From Patagioenas fasciata (Eukaryota; Chordata; Aves; Columbiformes; Columbidae), in contig NC_092520.1 in the NCBI RefSeq assembly GCF_037038585.1, positions 16,933,001 to 16,997,000 of the forward strand: 64,000 nt of DNA, read 5' to 3'. The notes beneath the pieces are model-generated. The model had not been told where the DNA came from and did not search any database. It worked only from the letters and a program-made list of their open reading frames with translations. The position numbers and the translations under genes are program-made. This document shows positions 52,481 through 64,000 of this stretch, piece after piece (the first letter of the stretch is position 1; every line of letters begins with the position of its first letter).

Positions 52481-54866
52481 ATACAATCAGATACAGAACC
52501 AAAACCTTGACTGTGAAACACATTTAAAATGCAAGCAATATACACCTCACATTCTCTGGACCCAGTGTTTTTGTGTGACAATCAGGCAAAGGCACACAAG
52601 GTCACTTCAGCTGGTGTACGTATTAGCCAGAGAATTGTGCCAACTGTCAGGATTTGAACTGAAACATCACTTCTGTTTAATGTTGTCTGAGAGACCTGTA
52701 GCATCTAATGTTTAAACATCAAAGGAGTTGAACATATTCCAGTAAAACTATTAATCTTTAAAGGCAGAAGAAAGCGAGTATTTTCAATACACCGAGAGAC
52801 TGAAGATTTCTCTGCATTATCTTACTATTGTTCAATAAGCTGTGTCCATTCAGAAGTAGCAGCACACACTTAAAATGTTGAAAATAAAATACATTCCAGC
52901 AGTGGTAACAGTATGGATTCAATTGACTTTTGACTTTGATCCTTTTGAAGGAAAGAGGTTGAAAAATGAAGCTGTATTTATGGCAAAATCAGAGCAAAAG
53001 TGGTTGAAAAAAGGCAGTGAGAAAAAATGCTAAAGCTTTTCTTATAAAGTGGCATTTTAACTCGAATATAAATATTCAATTATTATTTATAAAGTTGTAT
53101 TTTCAACAAACCCATAAAGAAACTAAAACCTCCAGCATTAATCATCAATCACCTGTATTTCATAATTTCTTCCATTTTTGTGGAGGTTTTACCACTAGAA
53201 ATTGGTTGCTAAAAACCTATGTTAATCTCTGAAATTACTTTTCTTTAAAAAAACTTCAAAATTCTGTTGTTTGTTTGTTTTAATGCATGAAATACAGACA
53301 AAGAAAAAAAGAAACAGAAGCAGAAGATGGAACTCTTATCAAAAATTACTCATGTTGTGTAAGCATTACACACAATTTAAGAGTAAGGACTTTCTACTCT
53401 GCAGGATGCCATGTTTTGTGCAATACTTTCATTCATGCTAGGGAGGAACATGGAAAACGCTATTTTGGTCTTAAATACATGACGAAAATGTGAAAGTTGT
53501 ATGTATAACGTTGCTTTACATGTATTTGCATTCTGTGACTGGATTAAAATGATTTAGAATTGTTATCAGAAAAATGCTCTACTGAAACATTTTTGATGAT
53601 CATTTCCATGCCTGGATATTACAATAATAATAAAAATACTCAGAACTGACTAGGGATTTGAGATCTCAAGATCCAAACCCAAATACACCCTTTCCCATAT
53701 GACTTGCTTCAACGAAGCTTTTGCATAATACTAAATGTCCAGAAATAAAAGTTAACAATTGTGGTTGCAATTGAATTTTGTGACAATCAACCAGTTTTAT
53801 GGAGTACTAAGACAAATAATTTCCCAAAGAGAAAGGATTTCTGTAGAGAACAATCTAGTAGCAAACAAAACTTAGATTAGTATTAAGTTTACCTGTGTTT
53901 TACATGCATCACTGAATAAAAGCTGGTGAATACAACTGTGGAAAGGAAGATGGATGAAAGACAAAGACAAAATGAGATGTACTGTTCATCTCACAATCGT
54001 TCTTACAGAAACACCCAGACAGGTCTTGAGGGGATGCAGGACCATCCTCATTCAGAAAGTTCGTGGCTGAAGAAGGGATTAAATTGTTTGAAGAAGTAAA
54101 GCTTTTCTCAAAACCTCACTGGAGACATTTCAGAGAAGTTTTGAGATAACAGGTAGCAGTTAACTACTTAATCAATAACCTGATCACACCAAACCCAGAT
54201 CATCATCTAAATCCATGATCAACGCGTCATACAATGTCAAAAAAAAAAAGGAAATAAAAAGAAAAACTGAGACAAGCAATAGATCATTATATGTATCCAA
54301 GAATCAACAAATATGTTATTGTCAAACAGTTCACAGATGATAAAAGCAGAAGGGAGCACCATGAGCATCCATTATAACTTGTGGTAGGATACAGGCCACA
54401 GCCCGAAGCTAAAATGTATTAGGTTAGAAACAACGTTCTACGAAAAGCAGAGAAAATGAAGATTGGTTTCCTACTGTCTCTCTTTTGCTTGCTGAATTCC
54501 GAGCTGAATTACACTGAGGTATTTTGTTATCTCTGCCTTTCCTCTTACAAACCTTACCCCACAGTGTTTGGCACTGCCCCACAGACCATTCCAGCAAACA
54601 GGTCCCAGAGATATTATGGCTGCAGCATTTAATGGAACTGTTCACAATCATGCGGCAAGACCATGGCAGACTGTGTAGAATAACCTAATACAAACAGCAG
54701 GCACCTGACCCTCAGCCTGGGCAAGAGCTCATGGCAGCATTTTCCAAAGCCCCATTCTTGTCTCTGTAAGAGGTGTCAGGGAGATCTGTGGGAACAAGAT
54801 GATGCCAAAATTGCATTTTCTAAATCTTAAATATGAAGATCAGGGAACAGGAGATAAGAGATAAAA

Positions 54867-54906
54867 TGTGTATATGTATATATATGTGTATGTATACACA
54901 TATATT
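54867..54906. repeat. TG/TA microsatellite
   Basis: Alternating purine-pyrimidine run TGTGTATATGTATATATATG followed by TGTATGTATACACATATA. Its second half contains a short palindrome (TGTATACA). Confidence 0.85.
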
Positions 54907-56773
54907 TGTGGTAACCAATACCTATGTAAGGAAAAGAGGGACAGCACTTTGGCTACTCACAGGGAAATATTAATAACAAAGAGGTGCTTCCCAGCTTGAC
55001 TCCAGCAGCAATATGGAGCAAATGTTCATGAATCAGATTTCCTCTAGATGCCTCTAGGGATAAGGAGCAAAACTAATTACGATGCCATTGAAAAAGTAAT
55101 GGCATTCTTTCCCCACTAAATTCAAACATGAATTTAATTCTCCAAATGATGTGTTAAAGCTGCACTCTGAGGACTAGTAGCTCTCGTTGGCCGACTAAGA
55201 TGTAACCAGATCTCAGGGACTGTACATGGTATTTAAATTAGCAGTCTTTCAAATCAGCAAAATACTGAATGGAAAAAGAATGTGGAGAAAGGAGTTCCCA
55301 GCTGCATTAATTTCTAACCCTGTCTTTTCCCGGAAATTTTTACATAGCAAAGTGGTCAACATATTTCCTTCGGCTTCATCCAGGGTGACAGCAAATTTAT
55401 GTCTATGACAGATATGATGACCACTACTTGTCATGATTCATTATGGACCCCAATCACTTCCCACACCCTGCTTTGAAAGTAAAAGTATATTGAAAAAGCA
55501 GAAAAATAGATGAGCAATTATATAAATTTATTCCACTCTGAATCCTAAGCATTGGAAAAAGCATATTTGTCAGTGCTCATTCAGTTGATGGAAAAGGTCA
55601 ACGTGTATAGAAGAAACAGTTGCTAACATATTATTATCTAATCTTTCTGTCATAGGTAGCTTTAATGTACCCTTCCCATGGAGCCTACATTTAGGAAAAT
55701 TGAAGGGTCAACTTAACGTAACAAGGCAATTGCAACATTAGGTAAAAAAAAAGGAGGGTTAGAATGTATAATCTAACTACCAGTTTTGGTGGCAACATTT
55801 TAAAGGTTTGTGCAATCTAGAAAATGTCTTAAAAGAGCAGTATTAGTGGCAGACATGAAATAAAGATGTCCATTACTGTAAGGGTGAGAAGGTTTTGTTT
55901 GGGGTTATTTTCTCTCCCAACCCTCCATTTTAAATAAATAAAGTAAAAATTTTCAATTTAGAAGACAGATATGTACAGTTCAATTATAGGGGAGATAGTT
56001 TTATTTTACCCAGTGAAAGAAGAATTCCAGACACCTTGAAGGATTTTTCATTCACAGCAGCACCTCAGTTTTATAATGAGTCAGAGAAAACTGCTGTGGG
56101 ACCCAGCAGCTGCTCCTTGAGATTTTGAAGACATTCAGATCATGCTAAGTCAGGAATACAGCACGGAAAATACTTTTATTTTAAACAGATGTTTTCATAA
56201 GTTTGTATTCAAGAAGCATCATTTTTGACCTTGAGAGGCATCTATTCATAGGGCTTCATCTATCCTCAGACAGAGACCGAGGTGAAGGGAGTTCCTGGCA
56301 TTTTCAAAAGGGATCTGAGGTCCCTCAACAGCACTTGGTGCAACTGCTCACATCTCTGGACCTAAACACCTTGAAGAAGAAAAGTCTCACTGTATTCTCT
56401 TTGTTTTCCAACAAGCATGAACAATATATGCAAAATTTACCCTCTTGTCTCTTGGAATTACCTGTCCTAGGTTGTCTGGATTTGGTTGTGAAAGTAATGG
56501 GCTATTCTGTAATTGTAGCTTGTGTGTACTTCAGCCAGCCCTGCGATGGACCAAGGAATGATGGCACTTGGTCACTCATGACTTGTTGCTTTCCTCTGGG
56601 TCGTGAAGACCAGAGCCCAGGTCAGGACAGTAACCTGACAAAGCCATCTCGGTGGAAGTGTGGAGTCTTGCACATCCGTGTCCACATATGTACAGAAAGC
56701 AAACAAGACTCCATAGTGGAACTGGACAGTATGCTTGCTTCAGGTCAGGAAGCACCGATATTCTTCAGTTAGC

Positions 56774-56789
56774 AAAAAAAAAAAAAAAA
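56774..56789. repeat. Poly-A run (16 A)
   Basis: Homopolymer of A that begins within a few bases of the stop codon of the 190-codon plus-strand open frame at 56203-56772; see the findings. Confidence 0.85.
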
Positions 56790-57757
56790 TAGAGCACCTT
56801 TAAAAGAGTTATTCAGAGCTACAAGAAAAGAAATAATATTTTCCAGGGTAAGAAATATCTCAAAGAAGGAGACTCAGTCTTCTCATTTCAGGAACAAATA
56901 TGACCTTCATGGAAGCTTTGCTTTGTTCCAAAGGTAGAAGTCTAATAAAAAATACTTTAAAATTTATTGGTCATGTAAGTCCTTTAGAGATGCCTTAAAA
57001 CCAAACATATGATAATCATTTATTTTAAAAGGCCATGTCCACAGTTTTCAGGGGTGATAGTCTGAAATTCCTTGTTTGCCTGCTTTCCCTTGTTCATGAA
57101 TTAGTTGCAGAGGTGGCAGTGTGCCAGGCCAACAGAATGCCAAGCCCCTCACCTCTGCGACAGCCACAAACCTTGTACAAGTGTCACGTTTCTCAGGACT
57201 GAAAACATAAATATTCTGCAATACTAAACAGGGAGAAAACAGAGTAAATCACAAAACCTGATCTTGACACAGTGCTCACATACTTCTCTACATACTTTTT
57301 CAGGTAACCCAAAAGCAACCATTAGGAACTGTCACTGTCAGGCAAGTGAGACATCAAAGCTTTGCTGAATACTCAAAACCTGGGATAAATAATTTCAATT
57401 AACAGCTGACAAATGTTGAGATTCACTGTATCTAGTAAGGTCAGATAACTATGTCAAAAGATACACTGATATAGAGAAAAAGAAAAAGGTAGTCCCTTCC
57501 ATCTCATTTACTGTTGTCCTTTTACCATATCTCTGGCATATAGTGTTGGCAGTATTTTCTCACTCCAGATCCTGTATTTGTTCTACCGCGCATAAGCCAT
57601 ACCGATTCTCTCTGGATAGCAGGATACAGACCTCTATGGCCATCCATACAGCTGAAATGCAGCCTAAACTGTCATCACTAGCCATATCGCATGGACTTCT
57701 GCACCATTCATATCTGCCCTGAAACCTGCAGCAATCATTTCCCAGGCCTATGCCTTT

Positions 57758-57856
57758 GACCATATCACCTCATCTATATGTCACCGCTCTGCTCTGCCGT
57801 ATCAAATATAAGGTACTTGTCCTGACTTTCAAAGCCTGTATAATTTATCATGGCTC
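57758..57856 (+). mobile_element. Ancient L2/CR1-like LINE relic, reverse-transcriptase C-terminal fragment
   Basis: The plus strand encodes DHITSS at its start. After a small deletion that changes frame it reads IKYKVLVLTFKA, then ...HG. This matches the DHITP...LHWLP...RIQFKVLLLTFKALHG block typical of the region following the reverse-transcriptase core in L2-type LINEs. Nearby sequence up to about 57.9 kb gives no further alignment by eye. The opposite orientation and greater decay distinguish it from the CR1 copies here. The family assignment is approximate. Confidence 0.55.
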
Positions 57857-58087
57857 AGTCATAACTTCTTGTGTGCTATAAACTGTTGACAACTATAGTT
57901 GTCATGACTTATGACGTGCAGTCTATGACCACCATAGTTAGTTTGATGTCTAACTTTCAAAGAGGCACCTTCCCATCAGCCCCTGAGGAGCTTATTTATA
58001 CTTCCTTACACTCTTCTGTAAATAATACCTCTGAAAAGTTCATAGAGGCCAGGTCAGTCCAGCTGCTGGCTATTATGCTAATGTCTA

Positions 58088-58850
58088 AGAATCATAGAAT
58101 AGTTTTGGTTGGAAAGGACCATCAAAGATCATCTAGTCTTATCCCCCTGGCATAGGCAGGGACATCTTCAACATCACTTTGCTTAGAGTCCTGTCCAACT
58201 TGACTTTCTACATTTCCAATAATGGGACATCCGCAGCTTCTCTAGGAAATATGTTCCAGTGTCTCACCACTCTCACTGAAGGAATTTCTTTGTTATATCC
58301 AGTTAAATTTACCCTTTTTAAGTATAAAAACATTGCCCCTTGTCCTGTCACTACAGGCCTTGGTAAAAGTCTCTCTCAGTCTCTCTTATAATTTCCCTTC
58401 ATATACTGAAAGAGTGCAACAAGGTGTCCTCAGAGCCTTCCCTTCTCCAGGCTGAACAACACCAACTGACTCAGCCTGTCTTCACAGGAGAAGTGTTTCA
58501 TCCCTCTGGTCATTTTCAGAGACCATCTCTGGCCCCTCTCCAACAGGTCCATGTCTTTCCTGTACTGAGCACTCCAGAGCTGGACACAGGACTCCATGTG
58601 GGGTCTCACCAGAGCGGAGCAGAGGGGCAGAATGACCTCCTTCAACCTGCCAGCCACGCTACTTTTGATGCACCCCAGCGTATAACTGGAATTTTGGGCT
58701 ACAAGTGCACATTTGGACATGTGCAATGTGCAAACTGCACATTGCACATGTCCAGTCTTTCATCCACCAGTACCCCCAAGTCCTTCTCCACAAGGCTGCT
58801 CTCAATAGTCTGTAAACTTAGCCTACCGTTGATGGTGTTGGACTTAATCT
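58088..58850 (-). mobile_element. CR1 LINE, longest copy: RT C-terminal region and 3' UTR
   Basis: On the plus strand it starts AGAATCATAGAATAGTTTTG and runs through the CR1 3' UTR (ACATCCGCAGCTTCTCTAGG, CCTTGTCCTGTCACTACAGG). It then enters coding sequence for the ORF2 C-terminus on the minus strand: EVILPLCSALVRPHMESCVQ, KDMDLLERGQRWSLKM, EDRLSQLVLFSLEKGRL and a stop at the expected place (58430). About 760 bp remain; the rest of ORF2 is missing by 5' truncation. The copy carries a perfect 19-bp inverted repeat at 58714-58754 that CR1 does not normally have. The open frame is a remnant, not a working gene. Confidence 0.95.
58714..58754. repeat. Perfect 19-bp inverted repeat with 3-nt loop, inside CR1
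   Basis: The left arm TGGACATGTGCAATGTGCA (58714-58732) and right arm TGCACATTGCACATGTCCA (58736-58754) are exact reverse complements around the loop AAC. In other CR1 elements this spot reads roughly GCACATTGCCGGCTCATGTT, without such a hairpin. Confidence 0.92.
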
Positions 58851-61145
58851 GCTCAGGGTAATCTCCTCTTTCATTCATACAGCACTCAGGATGAAGGAGA
58901 TGCTCAACTATACTGATGGCAGAGGATAAGACTGTTTTTTCTTTGGGGAATGTGATCTGAACAAATTTAGGATTGGAATGTGAACGTACTGAAGAGAGTC
59001 ACATCTTCAACCTTCAGTTGCCTCAAAGTAAGGTGTCTCACTAAACCTGTCACATAGGTTTCATTTACATTCAGTGGTTTCAGGATTAATTAAGATACTT
59101 GTCTACTGCCAGAGACAGCTGAATTGTCTCACTTTAGCTGGCCCATTTTTTCATATCGTGATGCCCACCTTGGAGGTGGGCAGGTGGAGGTAGCAGGTGA
59201 CAGCACAGGGTTGTTTGTTTCTCCAGCTTCCTGCCAAGAACCCTGGAGACCACTGGCCCTGGTCCACTGAGGATCTACTCACACTTGTGGTATGTCCAAG
59301 AACCTGTAGTAACTTCCTAACTGCAGTTCCCCTTTCCACAGCTGGGTACCTCAGCCAAGATGGTGACACCATTGAGTCTCATCAAGAGGATCTTGGGACT
59401 GCTGCCACAAGTTTTAACCAGCTCCTGGAATTTAACATGAGCTTTATAAGGATAGCAAGCCAGATTTAGGAAAACGTGATCAGCCTCCTGGTCTGCCTGC
59501 CCTGTGGTCAAAATGCTGACTGCTCTGAAGTAATGGAGGCTTCTCATATGTGACTTGAAGTGAATGGTTTGTATTAAATTTCAGAGAGACACAAACAGCT
59601 AAACTAGCTCAGGAGCAATTTGGTTCCTCCTAACTGTGAGGAAAAAAAAAATGAAAAAGATTCACTACTCATCTTTTTCTTCCAGACAAGACTGCATATT
59701 TCATCTTTTTTTCTACCCCTTAGCTAACTTGAAATCAGAGACACAGCACTCATGTGCCTCTGACAGACTTGACATTAGCTGTTACAGGCTGCAAGACTTG
59801 ACAACACTCACAACTTTACCCAGTTTTGTAGGAATGTGTTGTTTCTGCCTCCGTTTCGAAACGCAGATTTGACTGCTTGTTCGCAGCTATTAGCACAAGC
59901 TTGGATTTCGCAGGTATTTCTTTCTCCTTGTTGCTTACCCAGTCTCTCCCCAAACCAGCACTGCTTAAGAGGAACAAAGAGGTTAAAAAGAGTAGGAACT
60001 GATTTTTCTTTAGCCCTGCCACCATTTGGTGCTGCTGTGGGACCACAACAAACCTTGGCTCTTTGTCCCTTTTTTAATAGGGATAAGTGTGACTGCCAGC
60101 CCCCATGCCATGTGACCACCCTTTATGTAAGAAAAAACGCCATCTGCTTACATTTCAATTTCATGAGACAAAGTGCCTAGTTCATCTAAAATCTCTCTCC
60201 AGGGGTGTATATCAGAGTTACCTCACCCTCGAACAGCCAGCTGCAGACAAAGTCACTAAGCACTTTCATGGGTCAGAAATAGACCCAAATGGGGCACACA
60301 GAAAAAGAAGACCCCTGCTGTTAGTGACCACTGCTGGTTGGGTTTAATGAGAAGAGTGTGATTTGCAGCTTCATGCTGCCAGTTTTGGGTATTCTGGGTA
60401 CTACGACTCGGGAGTCAGGAATCTGTGAGGGGTGAACCAGAGACCCTCAGTGCTGTAGCAGCCAATGCTGCATAGGTGCACACTCCAGCTGATGTACCAG
60501 AGACAACATACCTGACACGAGGATGCACATCACCCACTGCTTTGAGATGGAGGAGCAGAGTGTTGGGCTCCCTCCCAAGCAGTCTCTTCCTCCTGGTGTG
60601 CACTGGTCAATATGGTGCCTCCCTTATACAAGTCAGTGACCCTCAACACTACTCAGTCAGAAGGGATGTTGTGGAAAGCACATGCTTCTCTAGTCCATGA
60701 GGCCCTGGTTCAACCACAGGGAATGTCTTCTCCAGCCTTGACCAGGAGATGTTCCATGTGGCTGCGCTTGCAGGAGCTCTGGGGAGTTGCCACTAAGCAC
60801 AGACAAATCTCCAACTTTTCACTCAGACAAGTGTAGGAGGAGCACATCAAAAAGCACTCTCTTATCAGAAATTCAATTCCTCATCCCCACCACCAACCAT
60901 CCCTTGACAAATTTCAAGTCTCCATCAAAATACAGAGGAGTTACAGCTACCCAAACAAAGTCAACACATTTATCAAGATCAGAAAACAAACATTTTCTTC
61001 CCCTGTTTTATTCCCAGAAATGCCTGAAATTTTCTGGTCACTATTTTCCCAAACAAGATAATTAAAATAATATGGCTCAGGGCTGATATCCATCTTGGAA
61101 AAAACTCATCCCAAGCTGTCAAAGTGTAGCACAGTCATAAAACTT

Positions 61146-61175
61146 AAAAAAAAAAAAACAGAAAAAAAAAAGAGG
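61146..61175. repeat. A-rich tract
   Basis: Two A runs (12 A and 10 A) separated by CAG, next to the CpG-rich patch at 61225-61345. No retrocopy recognised. Confidence 0.8.
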
Positions 61176-61224
61176 GAGATGAATGAGGTCTTCCTAAGAG
61201 ATGGTATTCCTAAGGGTGCTCAAT

Positions 61225-61345
61225 GAGACTGTGAGCGGGCTGAGCTGAGCCGATCCTTCCTCCCAAAACACGTTCCACTACACAGGGGGTACGGTGCCAG
61301 CCCTGGAGTGTCTCGAGCGGTGGTTGCTGCCGGTCCTCCGCGGAG
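61225..61345. other. CpG-rich patch of unknown nature
   Basis: About nine CpG dinucleotides fall within some 120 bp (for example GAGCGGGC, AGCCGATCC, CTCGAGCGGTGG, GTCCTCCGCGGAGGC), in an intron otherwise almost free of CpG. Two plus-strand frames stay open across it but neither gives a protein I recognise. I tested it as PDGFD exon 1 and found no signal peptide or matching end. It could be an unmethylated regulatory element, an insertion, or the trace of a retrocopy. Confidence 0.4.
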
Positions 61346-63339
61346 GCATGGTGGTCAGCATGTGAGCTCTCAATCCAAGCACAGAATTAAAAGGATAAAC
61401 TCCAGGCCATGGTAGTGAATCAAATCTAGTTTTAAAGGCAGATGGATATAATTAATAACCTTACAGAGGTTTTTTAAGAGCACTATAAATGTTTCTCAAG
61501 GAACTTCTCTGATCTATCTCTATCACGGACACGCTCTGCTTTGGTGTGACACAAGGTTTTATCAGCACTCCTCTGGGAAAAGTGCATAACTGTGACATGG
61601 CTCATCTCTAGCAATATAGTCAGACCTCAAAAGATGCACAATAAAACTCTTATCTCACATCTCACAATTCACTGTTTTTTCACCTCAATCATCTTTGCTT
61701 CCTCTCAACCTTCTCTCTATGCATAAACACATATGACCTTGAGAGCATTTCCACATAATCATGACTGTAATCTTGTATAAAATATAGACTTATATTAATC
61801 ACACCTAAAAAAATAATCTCACAAAATATATTACCTGAGTTCTGTTGTTAAAAAATATGGCCAACATGAAATGCTTATCACATTATGACACTCAGATTTC
61901 TCTGATTAAAATTGATTAAAATGTGCATACATCCACACAAACACAGATTCTCTCAGAGATGACATCTCTAACTGAAAACTGCCTTCATATTTTGCTCCCT
62001 GCAAGTATATGCTTCTAAATGCTATAAGAAGAAAAATTTGCATTACTAACCAATATAACTCAGTCTCAACTTCATGTGTTTGAAACTCTTCAGTCACTGA
62101 TGCCTTTGCCCTAGAAGGTCAGTCATTTAAGAAGACAACATTTTGCCTTTTTAGAGCACTATATATCACAAGAAGAGCTGAAGAAAGAGCTTCACTGAAA
62201 ATCTGTGATGAAACATTCCTCTGAAAAAACCAAAAATCAATAAAATCTTTGAAGTGTTGTTCTGAAGTACAACTGGTCTCATTTTCTGATGTGCTAGCAT
62301 AAAACAGACTTCTGAGCAGTTTTTACTGAAAGAAATAAGTAGGAATTGTTGTATGTGAAATGGACACCACAACAAAATCAATAGAAAACTTATACCATCT
62401 TTTAGATAAATGCTTTGAGAGGCTAACAAAAATAAACAAATGCAGTAAACATTTTTAAAAATTAATGAGAGCGCAAAATGCCTGTATACAGTGATCTGTA
62501 TGTTCAACATCTACCTGGAATTTTGGATGGGTGAACAAGGAATCCGAGCTCCCAGTTCCCAAGATCATGCTGATTTTCTTGGAAAGAGAGGCGAAGAAGT
62601 CTGCTGGTGGTGGCTGCGGCCTCCCCTGCAGTTCTACCCTTCCTGTTGTAGCTCAGAAGAATCACATGCATGCCACAGGAGAGGGCAAGCCCAGGACCAT
62701 AGCCTTCTGCTGCAGCAGAGGTCTAATGCCTAATTAATTTCAGTTTTTAATAGCATGCATTGTTATTCTTTATTGTACTCAAACCCAGCAGGGCTCACAT
62801 CCACACTGCATTCATCAATTTGTACAAAAGACAACAAGCTTTATCTTCTACCCTTGTAAATACACACTGTGTATCTGCCACAGACCCACTCTGCACCAAC
62901 CACTTCCTTTTGTATTTATTCTACTCTTTACCAAAGTGCTATGATATCTACGGAACTGCGCAATCCAAATTAATCCTAATCAATGATTAATAATCACAAA
63001 GCCCACGCAGACTAGTAGAGTAATTCGGAACCACTGAATGGTAATACTATCTAATAGAATTTCAAAAGACTTTGTCATCCTTTCTTAAATAAAAATTGCT
63101 AAGTTACAATGTGCAATGAAATGTGTACAGCTCACTATTTCTCTTCAGATGTTCAGGTAACATCTTCCCCTGTTTCCAGGGATGTCATAGCATTTATGGG
63201 ATAGTCAGATGCATCAAAGTAATGTTTTAGCTGCTTCAAATATCACTACATTTTCATGTTGCATTGATAAGAAATGTTTTTTACTTGACATGATATTTTT
63301 AATGCATGTCATTCCTTAATACATTTCACACAGTTGCTC

Positions 63340-63366
63340 TTTTTCTTTCTTTCTTTTTTTTTTTTT
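63340..63366. repeat. T-rich (CTTT)n tract
   Basis: TTTTTCTTTCTTTCTTTTTT-type pyrimidine run; low complexity. Confidence 0.8.
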
Positions 63367-64000
63367 GATGTCATATTTTTAATATGTTAAAGCATCTTTG
63401 TGAGATTGCTATTCAAAAGGCATTATTTGGATGGAAGGTCAGAAGCAGTTAGAAAGGACTGTTGTGCTGGTTTTCCCAGCATCCATCAAGAGGAGAACAA
63501 AACAAATACTCGGACAACTTCCAAGGGACTGTGGGCAATGCTCACAATGCTCCTGAGAAGCACAGAGCACTGTCCTGTCCTTGTCTCGCTGCTCCTGCCT
63601 TGGAAGCCGCCTGCTGAAGGGCTGCTTCCACTCCCCCTTTCATGTTCCACATCTTGTTTTATTTTGAAACACAATTCAGCATCACTCCCACACTACAATG
63701 CTCTGCACAGACTCAGAATTAAATTATTAGCAGCACACAAACACGCTGGCAGCACCGATTTGCCTGTGCCGCATCAGGCATCTGAAGAAACAAAACGTTC
63801 CACACTCAAACCAGACTCATGTCACTCTGACCTTCAGGCAAATGTTAATGTCACAAAATATTAACTTTGCTAAGCTCATTACATATTGAGTGTTTTTCTT
63901 GGAAATATTCTTGTTTATAATGTTATGTTGTATAATGTCATGCTCAAGATTATATGATTTTCATAATGGTCTTGAATTGGACTTTGAACAACATTATTGC

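Larger units (their letters stand above)
34091..64000 (-). other. PDGFD: PDGFD intron 1 (partial, at least 29.9 kb)
   Basis: Sequence upstream of exon 2 on the transcribed strand. I searched for exon 1 (a signal peptide followed by an ALRNANLRRD-like end and a donor) and did not find it, so the intron probably continues past the window. From 34.1 to 47.1 kb I see no repeat beyond homopolymers (T17 at 36159-36175, A18 at 40328-40345, A16 at 43375-43390) and no recognisable gene. From 47.1 kb on it contains the CR1 and other elements listed separately, with unremarkable AT-rich sequence between them. Confidence 0.75.

Noticed and set aside
61225..61413. CpG-rich patch as PDGFD exon 1
   Set aside because: Neither strand encodes a signal peptide or the expected ALRNANLRRD-like end followed by a donor.

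Overview
The window is bird-like vertebrate nuclear DNA: intron-rich, AT-leaning, with one spliced gene and scattered CR1 LINE 3' ends, the dominant interspersed repeat of birds. The species cannot be named from the sequence. I recognise one protein-coding gene, PDGFD (platelet-derived growth factor D), on the minus strand. Four consecutive internal coding exons are present: exon 2 at 33886-34090, exon 3 at 29949-30129, exon 4 at 7117-7176 and exon 5 at 2216-2417. Every junction has GT/AG ends and the phases fit. The exons total 648 nt, exactly the span from human residue 42 to the first base of codon 258, with no stop or frameshift. They encode the end of the N-terminal segment, the whole CUB domain, and the hinge with its protease-activation site. 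Exons 6-7 (the cystine-knot growth-factor domain) lie beyond the left edge. Exon 1 (signal peptide) was not found and is presumably beyond the right edge.

Layout from left to right: partial intron 5 (1-2215); exon 5; intron 4 (2418-7116), with a strand-asymmetric G/T then A/C tract; exon 4; the long intron 3 (7177-29948), with one short CR1 end, one CR1 relic and simple repeats; exon 3; intron 2 (30130-33885); exon 2; and at least 29.9 kb of intron 1 (34091-64000). Most repeats are in the right half of intron 1: four CR1 copies (47.2, 48.6, 52.0 and 58.1 kb), an L2/CR1-like reverse-transcriptase relic (57.76 kb), and TA/CATA microsatellites.

The observations most worth a second look are: (1) two in-frame acceptors 18 nt apart at exon 2, matching the known human isoform difference of six residues; (2) two cysteines in the CUB domain where human has tyrosine; (3) a 19-bp-arm perfect hairpin inside a CR1 copy; (4) a CR1 copy that joins endonuclease sequence directly to the 3' end; and (5) a CpG-rich patch near 61.3 kb in an otherwise CpG-poor intron. 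I found no rRNA, tRNA, CRISPR, prokaryotic feature or new multi-gene system. Most open frames here are short chance frames in intron DNA.
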